NCBI GenBank assembly: GCA_036986275.1
Contig: BTRG01000029.1
Coordinates: 1 to 28,039 of the forward strand
DNA: 28,039 nt
Reading direction: 5' to 3'
From: BTRG01 sp036986275
Lineage (GTDB): Bacteria; Pseudomonadota; Gammaproteobacteria; Acidiferrobacterales; SZUA-150
Shown one piece after another: positions 8,096-14,484 of the stretch; positions within the stretch are counted from its first letter, which is position 1, and every line of letters starts with the position of its first letter. The position numbers and the translations under genes are program-made. A model generated the notes under the pieces. It was given only the letters and a program-made list of their open reading frames with translations. It was not told where the DNA came from and did not search any database.

Positions 8096-9388
8096 ATGTC
8101 CGCACAAGCCATGAAAAAAAGAATTGATATCGCAGATCTGCAAATCGGGATGTTTGTCTCGGAGTTGGACAGGCCATGGCTGGAAACCCCATTCCTGTTT
8201 CAGGGCATAGAGGTCCGATGCCAGAAAGACATCGATGAGCTCAGGCAATATTGCAAATTCGTCTACATAGACACTCAGTGGGTCGAACAGCTTGACAGCC
8301 CCACCCTACGCAGCGTGCGCAAAGTCCCGGGCGATCCCGAAATTAATGAAATCGAGCAAAAAAAGATTGAGTTCGAGATTCTCAAGAAATCGGTGGAACC
8401 CCATCAGCACACAATCTATGAAGACAAAACCACGCTGGAAGAAGAAATAGAGAAAATCGGGGAAACCAGGCAATTTGCCCAGAATCTAATCTCCGAAATC
8501 ATGGAAGACGTGCGTCTCGGCAAGGCCTTGCGACCCGATCTTGCCAAGCAGACAGTACATAAAATCTCCGAAAGTGTTATCCGTAACCCCGATGCCCTGA
8601 TTTGCTACAGCCAGCTCAAACACGTCCATCAATACACGGCGGAACACAGCATGCGTGTCTGCGTATTGGCGCTGGTATTTGGGCGCCATTTGGGTTTTGA
8701 GGAAGAACAACTGCAGGCACTGGGCCTGGGGGCTTTGCTGCACGACATGGGTAAAATGAAAATCCCCCTCGATGTGCTCAATAAACCGGGCGAACTGACC
8801 CAGAAAGAAGCGCTGTTAATGGAAGAGCATGTGCCACTAGGTGTGGAAATACTGGAAAACACCACTGACATCCCGCCTCAGTCCATCGAAGTGGCGCGCT
8901 GTCATCACGAACGTTTTGACGGCAGTGGTTACAAGTCCGGCCTCAAGGGCGATAACATCGGACTATTTGGACTGATAGGTGGCATTGTGGATTTCTATGA
9001 CGCCGTGACCAGTGACCGCGTTTATCGCAAAGGTCTGCCACCGCACGTGATGTTACGGGAAATGTACAAATTGCGGCAGCGCTCCTTCGATGCCCATTTA
9101 GTGGAACAATTTATACAGTGTGTCGGGGTCTATCCCATTGGCAGTCTCGTTGAACTCAATACCGGCGATATAGGTGTCGTTACCACGATGAACCGGCAAC
9201 GTCGCCTGAAACCCCGTGTCTCCCTGGTCTACCGGGCCGATCAACAGCCTTATCCCGAGAGACGTATTATCAACCTGGTGACGGACCGGACCCCCAATGG
9301 CGGTATCTATGAAATCTCTACCGTCCTGGAACCGGAGCACTATTCCATCAACCCCGCGGACCATCTGCCTATCACGGGCGTTGCCTGA
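8096..9388 (+). CDS. Cyclic-di-GMP phosphodiesterase, DUF3391 plus HD-GYP domains
   Basis: Predicted cytosolic enzyme that hydrolyses c-di-GMP. Residues about 8-130 are the DUF3391 domain (MKKRIDIADLQIGMFVSELD, then RPWLETPFLFQG), which commonly precedes HD-GYP in gammaproteobacteria. Residues about 165-345 are HD-GYP: H184 in AEHSMRV, the HD pair at 216-217 (LLHDMGKMKIP), H245 in EEHVPLG, the HH pair at 270-271 and DGSGYK at 275-280. The GYP signature reads GYK, so proline is replaced by lysine, while all likely metal ligands remain. No membrane segment or signal peptide. Start: ATG 8096 (MSAQAMKKR) is preferred over an upstream TTG at 8051. ATG 8111 (MKKRIDI) matches where many relatives begin. 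The gene stands alone after an AT-rich leader, with a Sel1-repeat gene about 100 bases downstream. Confidence 0.93.
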   Translation: MSAQAMKKRIDIADLQIGMFVSELDRPWLETPFLFQGIEVRCQKDIDELRQYCKFVYIDTQWVEQLDSPTLRSVRKVPGDPEINEIEQKKIEFEILKKSVEPHQHTIYEDKTTLEEEIEKIGETRQFAQNLISEIMEDVRLGKALRPDLAKQTVHKISESVIRNPDALICYSQLKHVHQYTAEHSMRVCVLALVFGRHLGFEEEQLQALGLGALLHDMGKMKIPLDVLNKPGELTQKEALLMEEHVPLGVEILENTTDIPPQSIEVARCHHERFDGSGYKSGLKGDNIGLFGLIGGIVDFYDAVTSDRVYRKGLPPHVMLREMYKLRQRSFDAHLVEQFIQCVGVYPIGSLVELNTGDIGVVTTMNRQRRLKPRVSLVYRADQQPYPERRIINLVTDRTPNGGIYEISTVLEPEHYSINPADHLPITGVA

Positions 9389-9492
9389 TACGACACACTG
9401 ACTATTACACAAGTAATCCAGGTCTTTTTTTACTTGCCGTGACCGCAATACATCAGGCAAGCTCCCCCACCCGATGACACAACGAGACCATC

Positions 9493-9921
9493 ATGTCTGA
9501 ACTGGAAATGGACCTATCCAGCGGCATTGCCGCCTTTGAAACCAAACACTTTGCCAAGGCCATGCAACTACTGTCACCATTGGCTGAAGAAAACAATGCC
9601 GAAGCGCAGTATCGTCTGGCGGTCATGTGCCAGAACGGTCTGGGTGGCGTCAAGAATGATGAGGCCGCACTTAAATGGATGCTGCGTGCCGCGGAACAGG
9701 GGCATGCCCTGGCCCAACATGGCATGGGATTTATGTACATGCACGGTGAGTGCGTGCAACAGGATGCCCAACAGGCTGCATCCTGGTTTAAACAAGCCGC
9801 GGAGCAGGGTCTGGCCGGCTCACAAATGACCCTGGGCATGATGTATGAGCAAGGAACAGGCGTCGAAAAGAATGCCGAGGAAGCAGCCAAATGGTACAAA
9901 CTCTCTGAGAACAACGACTAG
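9493..9921 (+). CDS. Sel1-like repeat protein
   Basis: Small protein (142 aa) made almost wholly of Sel1-like (TPR-related) repeats of 36 residues: about 36-71, 72-107 and 108-142. Each shows the A.AQ..L..MY..G.GV..D...A..W...AAEQG pattern (for example AEAQYRLAVMCQNGLGGV and GSQMTLGMMYEQGTGV). Such repeats form alpha-solenoids that bind other proteins. No signal peptide, lipobox or catalytic motif is visible, so a cytosolic adaptor is the modest inference. It follows the HD-GYP gene by 104 bases on the same strand and could be co-transcribed, but no clear ribosome site precedes the ATG and the link is untested. Confidence 0.88.
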   Translation: MSELEMDLSSGIAAFETKHFAKAMQLLSPLAEENNAEAQYRLAVMCQNGLGGVKNDEAALKWMLRAAEQGHALAQHGMGFMYMHGECVQQDAQQAASWFKQAAEQGLAGSQMTLGMMYEQGTGVEKNAEEAAKWYKLSENND

Positions 9922-10290
9922 CCTGTATTGCGCCAGAATCCCAGATGATGGCCGCTCTCACACAGCCGCTCCCGACATCCTGTGTTGCGCGACACTAATA
10001 TATCCATGTATGTCGTCCGTGTGCATCGCGGCATAAGTACTTACTGTACAAAAGTGAAGAGCACGTAGAAGCCGCGACACGTGGCACAAGCGTAGTACGG
10101 GAGCGTATCAAAACGCCCCGGTTCCAAAACCGTGGAACGCAGCCGCCGTAGACCGCATCATCCGTGGATGCCGGACAGACGGCCTTGAGCCCATAACCCA
10201 CAGGCCATTCTGGGAATTCCTCCGAATCGTCGTCTATCTCTACGGGTATCCTATGGCAAATTCTCCCTCAAGGAGAGTGCTGTAAAAGTA

Positions 10291-10322
10291 GTTGGGTCAA
10301 GGAACGAAGCGACGGACCCAAC
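10291..10322. repeat. Intergenic hairpin element (GTTGGGTC / GACCCAAC)
   Basis: Perfect 8-bp arms GTTGGGTC (10291-10298) and GACCCAAC (10315-10322) around a 16-base loop containing GAACGAAGCGAC. The arms nearly match the GTTGGGTTACG arm of the element at 17566-17611, so the two appear to belong to one dispersed family. No T-run follows. Confidence 0.7.
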
Positions 10323-10360
10323 AAATGTATCTGAACAATCAATAAATTGGGCCGCTCTGC

Positions 10361-10389
10361 TTGACCTGCGAATATTGTGTTTTTACAAC
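10361..10389 (+). promoter_or_regulatory. Possible sigma-70-type promoter of the sensory cassette
   Basis: TTGACC (10361-10366; five of six consensus -35 bases) and TACAAC (10384-10389; four of six -10 bases) are separated by exactly 17 bases. It lies about 170 bases before the TTG start of the barrel gene, so the leader would be long. Prediction from consensus only. Confidence 0.4.
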
Positions 10390-10548
10390 ACCCTCCCAAG
10401 GAAGAAGGGGCTATATATCCGTGGTTATCAAGGCCCCCTTTCTTTTCAAGAGTCTACCAATCTTGCCGATATTTTAGTGATGTGCTGGAAATGGCATCAA
10501 TATTGTGTGTTGGCAAGGCTAGCGATAACCACCCTATCGCATAGCATC

Positions 10549-10555
10549 AAGGAGG
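10549..10555 (+). promoter_or_regulatory. Strong Shine-Dalgarno site that fixes a TTG start
   Basis: AAGGAGG lies 7 bases before the TTG at 10563. It is among the strongest ribosome sites in the window and decides the start of the barrel gene, whose frame has no suitable ATG before the signal peptide. Confidence 0.8.
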
Positions 10556-10562
10556 ATATTCA

Positions 10563-11672
10563 TTGAATTCAAGGCACCGTGGTTACCGAGAATCCTGTTG
10601 GAGAAGGGCGTGCGATGTCCTGGGTCTGGTCTTTTTGTTGCTGGCCGTCCTACCGTCATTGGCGCCCGCCGCGGGCGCCGACGGCGAGTTCCTGGTGTTT
10701 CTGGAAGCGGGAGGGGCCTACCGCCCGGATCCGCCCGCCGACAGCGGGCTGGACAATAGCGATACCGGGCTGGCCGTCGACCTTTTTTACGCCAAGGACT
10801 ATGGGCGTATGCGTATTCTGGGTGAATTATTTGCCAATAATAATGAGAACTCTGATCTGGATCTGGAAAGATTACAACTTGGTTGGCAGGTTCGGCCCGA
10901 CACCCTGTTGTGGCTGGGGCGCTATCATGCACCGTTGGGGTATTGGAATACCGCTTTTCATCACGGGACCTATCTGGAGACCGCGGCCAGCCGGCCAACC
11001 GTGACCCTTTATGACGAGCATGGCGGGTCATTGCCATCGCACCTGACCGGTCTGCTGCTAGAGGGGCGGCGACCGCTCGGAGATCGCGTGCTGCGGTACG
11101 CCTGGGCGATCGGGGCCGGGCCGCAGCTCGCCGAGAGCCTGGAGCCGGTGGATTTCCTACGTCCGAGCGGTTCCCATAAGCCGAGCACGGTGCTGCGTAT
11201 CTCCTATTCGCCGAATGACCTTAGCCTCGACGAGACCGGCGTGTTTGCGGCCTACACCGAGATTCCCGTGATCGGAGCCCCACCGATCAACGAAGTGGAT
11301 CAAACAATTGTCGGCGCTTTTGTCAACCGGGAGTGGAACCGGACGCGCATTTTAGGCGCAGGGTTCTATGTCGACAATACCCTGCGGCGGGCGGGCGGAA
11401 GCGCCCGCGATTCGTTTACCAGCGCCTACCTGCAGGCGGAGTATGACTGGCGATCCGAGTGGACTTTCTTTGGTCGACTTGAAGGCAGTTCCGGCGCCGA
11501 GGGCGATGCCTACTTGTCATTGTTACCCACCTTTATCACGCAACGTGTGGTAGCAGGGATAAACTATGCGTTGACGCGCCATCAATCCGTCAGGTTCGAG
11601 TTGTCCGATAACAGGATTGACGCCGGTCAATACGATCAGGTCGTGGCAAAGTGGGCGGCCGTTTTCCCCTGA
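10563..11672 (+). CDS. Outer-membrane beta-barrel (porin-like) protein, first gene of the sensory cassette
   Basis: Predicted outer-membrane protein of 369 residues, not assignable to a named porin. Start is TTG, set by AAGGAGG 7 bases upstream. The N-terminus has Arg residues, a hydrophobic core (LGLVFLLLAVLPSLA) and an Ala-rich cleavage region near residue 38, a Sec signal peptide. The mature part alternates polar and hydrophobic or aromatic residues in short strands (FLVFLEAGGAYR, RILGELFANN, DTLLWLGRYHAPLGYW, RFELSDNRI), with charged loops. It ends WAAVFP, close to the aromatic C-terminal signature of barrels. Its stop overlaps the next gene's ATG by one base, so the two should be translationally coupled. 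Two 60-base lines (11041-11160) contain 86 G/C of 120 (72%), far above a line of the preceding gene (9541-9600, 48%). Role as channel or scaffold is inference. Confidence 0.75.
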   Translation: MNSRHRGYRESCWRRACDVLGLVFLLLAVLPSLAPAAGADGEFLVFLEAGGAYRPDPPADSGLDNSDTGLAVDLFYAKDYGRMRILGELFANNNENSDLDLERLQLGWQVRPDTLLWLGRYHAPLGYWNTAFHHGTYLETAASRPTVTLYDEHGGSLPSHLTGLLLEGRRPLGDRVLRYAWAIGAGPQLAESLEPVDFLRPSGSHKPSTVLRISYSPNDLSLDETGVFAAYTEIPVIGAPPINEVDQTIVGAFVNREWNRTRILGAGFYVDNTLRRAGGSARDSFTSAYLQAEYDWRSEWTFFGRLEGSSGAEGDAYLSLLPTFITQRVVAGINYALTRHQSVRFELSDNRIDAGQYDQVVAKWAAVFP

Positions 11673-12133
11673 TGGCAAGGCGGGCGGTCATTAACATAAG
11701 TTTCTGGTTGCTCCTCCTGGGGAGCGCCGGCAACGTCGTTGCTGATGAGGGTCGGCGCCTGGTACTGGTGGTCGCCGCCGATTCAACCCTCCCATCACTC
11801 GATCGCACCGAGATACGCAAGACCTTTATCGGCATAACGGTGGTAAAGGACAAGCAGCGCATTGAACCGCTGATTAATGTCTCCGATGCGCTGCTTTACC
11901 AGGTCTTCCTTCAGAAAAACGTCTTTATGTCCGCCCGCCACTACGAGCGGTTGCTGCTTGCCAGGGTGTTCAGGTCGGGCGGCCAACGCCCGCCGCGCTA
12001 CTCCGATCACGAGAGCCTGGTGGGCACGCTGAAGGCCAGACCAGGGGCGATTACCTATATGTGGGCTGCAACCGTGGAGACCACACCCGGAATCAAGGTG
12101 CTGCAAGAGCTATGGCGCGGATCGATACACTAA
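11672..12133 (+). CDS. Small periplasmic phosphate-binding-like (PBP-fold) protein
   Basis: 153-residue secreted protein with signal peptide (MARRAV, hydrophobic FWLLLLGSAG, cleavage near VVA-DE at about residue 24). The mature part resembles the short PstS-like proteins often labelled phosphate ABC transporter substrate-binding: an opening beta-strand LVLVVAAD, a helix LDRTEIRKTFIG, the Y-x-x-F-L-Q and SARHYERLLLARVF helix region, and a closing KARPGAITYM. It is about half a full substrate-binding protein and has no ABC partners here, so transport is unlikely. ATG at 11672 shares a base with the upstream stop, and its 3' end overlaps the GGDEF-EAL start by 22 bases. By analogy with periplasmic binding proteins that control GGDEF-EAL membrane proteins (NspS with MbaA in Vibrio cholerae), it may present a ligand to the next protein. 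That is inference. Confidence 0.75.
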   Translation: MARRAVINISFWLLLLGSAGNVVADEGRRLVLVVAADSTLPSLDRTEIRKTFIGITVVKDKQRIEPLINVSDALLYQVFLQKNVFMSARHYERLLLARVFRSGGQRPPRYSDHESLVGTLKARPGAITYMWAATVETTPGIKVLQELWRGSIH

Positions 12134-14130
12134 GGCGTTTTCGGCGCAGTTTCACCGGCAGGTTAATGCTTGGGATCCTGGTGATCCACTTTGTGATGCT
12201 ACCGCTGCTCTTCGGGGGCGTGCTGTACATCGTCCAACAAGGATATCAAAACCAGTTTGTTCTGCATGTACGTCTGAACGCTTCCCGGTTCGCCAGTCTC
12301 ATTATTGAGGAATGGGAGACGAAGCGTGTACAGGAGTTGTTGGACGATGCCGTTTTCAGTGGCCATGTCGTCTTTGCCGAGGCGACCGATCAAAACGGCA
12401 GGGTTGTGGCCGACGCCGTTGACCAGCCGGAACGGCGGGACTTCAAGGAGGATTTTTTCTATGACCGGCATGGGGACGACGTCTACTATGCCGGCCTGCC
12501 ATTGGTCGATCGAAACGGAATCCGGCGCGGTGAGTTGCGGCTGGGCTATGACGAGACATCTACCGAAGCGCAGATAGCGCTGGCAAACAACCGTGGCCTC
12601 TATCTGGCGGCCGCTTATGTGCTTCTGAGTTTTTTACTCGTGTTTTTCTGGGGTAAAAGGATGACCCGGTCGCTTGAGCATCTGCGACGGGCCTCACGCA
12701 AAATCGCGTCGGGTCAGCTCGAAGAGCAGTTGGAGGTGAAGTCCGACATTACCGAGTTACAGGACCTGGTCGAAGATCTGAATTTCATGCGTAGCGAACT
12801 CATGCGGCAGACCGCTTCGATGGAACATCTGGCATCCCATGATTCGTTGACCGGACTACCCAACCGCATGCTCCTCAGTGACCGACTACAACAAACGATC
12901 GCGTCCAGCCAACGGAACCAGTCATCATTCGCCTTTCTACTTATGGACCTCAATGATTTCAAGGAAATCAACGATACCCTGGGGCATCTGGCGGGGGATC
13001 TTGTGCTTCAGGAAATAGCAGTGCGTCTGCGAGCGACCATGCGCCGGTCTGACACCGTGGCACGGCTTGGTGGTGACGAGTTCGCGATAATTCTGCCGGC
13101 TGCACAAAAAAAGGTGATCGAGATTGTCGCCCAAAAGCTCCATGATGTGATGGAACAGACCTTTGTCATCGAGAACCAGCAGTTGCAGCTCGGGGGCAGC
13201 TTCGGGGTCGCCTTGTTTCCTGATCACGGCGATAACAGCACGGACCTGATGCGGCATGCGGATGTTGCCATGTACGAGGCCAAGCGGATAGGCAGTAGTT
13301 GTGTTATTTTCCGGGACGATCTCGTACATGACACGCTGAACCAGTTGACGCTCGCCGGGGAACTGCGCAAGGGCATCGCGCGTGGTGACATGGTTGTTTA
13401 CTATCAGCCGAAAATCGATCTGCGAACCGGAACCGTGCGCGGCGCCGAAGCACTGGTCCGTTGGCAACACCCGAAACGGGGGTTGATATCGCCCAATGAG
13501 TTTATCGCCGTGGCGGAAAGGACAGGGCTCATCGAACCCCTAACGTTTTGGGTAATCGACGAGGCCATGCGCCAGGTCAAGGCCTGGAGACAGATGGGAC
13601 TGCAACTCGACGTCGCGGTGAATTTGTCGGCCCGCAGCCTGCATGATCGGCAGCTACCGGATAAAATCGAAGACATTGTCCGCAAGCAAGGCGCGGACAT
13701 GCGCTGGCTGGAGCTGGAGTTGACAGAAAGCATGATTGTGGCCGATTCGTTACGCGCCGAGGAGATCCTGTCCCGTTTCCACGAACAGGGTATCAAGATT
13801 TCCATCGATGATTTCGGGACCGGTTATTCTTCCCTGGCCCATCTTCAAAAACTGCCAGTATCGGTGATCAAGATCGATCGCTCCTTTGTCATGAATTTGT
13901 CTGACAACGAAAATGATGCCGCCATTGTTCGTGCCACGATCGAATTGGGGCACGCCCTGGGGCTCACGGTAGTGGCGGAGGGAGTGGAACACCAGGCGGC
14001 GCTGCTTCTCCTGCAGGAACTGGGATGCGACCTGGCACAGGGCTACTATTTCGCCCCGCCCTGTCCGGCGGCGGAGTTTGAACAATGGTATGGACAATCA
14101 TCCTGGTTTAATCGTCTTGCCGCAAACTAA
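12112..14130 (+). CDS. Membrane GGDEF-EAL protein with periplasmic sensor loop and HAMP domain
   Basis: 672-residue inner-membrane protein of c-di-GMP metabolism. Order: TM1 about 18-42, periplasmic loop about 43-160, TM2 about 163-180, HAMP about 181-233, GGDEF about 240-402, EAL about 415-660. The cyclase site is intact (GGDEF at 320-324), with an RxxD inhibitory site R311-D314 five residues before it. The phosphodiesterase motifs are complete: EALVRW from 446, NLSARS, ELTES, DDFGTGYSSL from 566, KIDRSF, EGVEH and QGYYF. It could therefore be bifunctional or switchable. The periplasmic loop has no family I can name. The ATG at 12112 lies inside the preceding gene (22-base overlap), giving tight coupling with the periplasmic binding-type protein. 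GAGC just upstream is a poor ribosome site, which also suggests coupling. Confidence 0.95.
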   Translation: MARIDTLRRFRRSFTGRLMLGILVIHFVMLPLLFGGVLYIVQQGYQNQFVLHVRLNASRFASLIIEEWETKRVQELLDDAVFSGHVVFAEATDQNGRVVADAVDQPERRDFKEDFFYDRHGDDVYYAGLPLVDRNGIRRGELRLGYDETSTEAQIALANNRGLYLAAAYVLLSFLLVFFWGKRMTRSLEHLRRASRKIASGQLEEQLEVKSDITELQDLVEDLNFMRSELMRQTASMEHLASHDSLTGLPNRMLLSDRLQQTIASSQRNQSSFAFLLMDLNDFKEINDTLGHLAGDLVLQEIAVRLRATMRRSDTVARLGGDEFAIILPAAQKKVIEIVAQKLHDVMEQTFVIENQQLQLGGSFGVALFPDHGDNSTDLMRHADVAMYEAKRIGSSCVIFRDDLVHDTLNQLTLAGELRKGIARGDMVVYYQPKIDLRTGTVRGAEALVRWQHPKRGLISPNEFIAVAERTGLIEPLTFWVIDEAMRQVKAWRQMGLQLDVAVNLSARSLHDRQLPDKIEDIVRKQGADMRWLELELTESMIVADSLRAEEILSRFHEQGIKISIDDFGTGYSSLAHLQKLPVSVIKIDRSFVMNLSDNENDAAIVRATIELGHALGLTVVAEGVEHQAALLLLQELGCDLAQGYYFAPPCPAAEFEQWYGQSSWFNRLAAN

Positions 14131-14484
14131 TTAGTACCCCATCCTCAAACCTATTCATGTGGCCTGGATAAAGCGCACCAAGGGCACAATGCAAAGGAAG
14201 TATAAAAACACCAAGGCACTCGCTGTGCTCATGGGGTGGGCTCTGTCGCGGGCACCCCAAGGGCACTTTGTCACTTCGTTCGGGCGCGCAGGACACGCAC
14301 GAACGACCTCCCACGGTATTATTTCGAATATGTGGGGCGCGTCTCTGCATTCTCTTCGTCTATTCCAGTATTGTAGGATGAGCACCAGCCCGGATACTGC
14401 ACCCGGGTGTGGCCTGGGCACTGAAAGATGTTTGGGGTTTTGGTCTTTGGTGTGGGGACCCTCTTGTCCCAGACCGCGAAAGTA
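14131..14484. other. Non-coding gap with short repeats after the cassette
   Basis: 354 bases without a supportable gene, between the convergent cassette and S9 peptidase gene. It contains three copies of a CACCAAGGGCAC-like word (14176-14187, 14209-14219, 14253-14266), a 7-bp stem TGGGGTG (14232-14238) with CACCCCA (14253-14259), a GCACTCGCTGTGC hairpin near 14216-14228, and GGGAC/GTCCC near 14455-14470. I see no standard terminator. Confidence 0.5.

Larger units (their letters stand above)
9922..10562 (+). other. Long non-coding leader before the sensory cassette
   Basis: About 640 bases with no supportable gene. Small hairpins are frequent (GCATC/GATGC near 10156-10172; TCTCC/GGAGA near 10262-10276). 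A larger hairpin element sits at 10291-10322, then a promoter-like pair at 10361-10389, and a strong ribosome site at the right end. The left 350 bases resemble neither neighbouring gene and may be decayed sequence. Confidence 0.5.

Noticed and set aside
9922..10360. Structured RNA or riboswitch in the leader before the cassette
   Set aside because: Several small hairpins exist, but they do not match any riboswitch or small RNA consensus I know, and pairing is weak.
10534..11037. 167-codon minus-strand frame opposite the barrel gene
   Set aside because: An artefact of high G+C; Arg/Pro-rich product opposite a gene with signal peptide and strong ribosome site.
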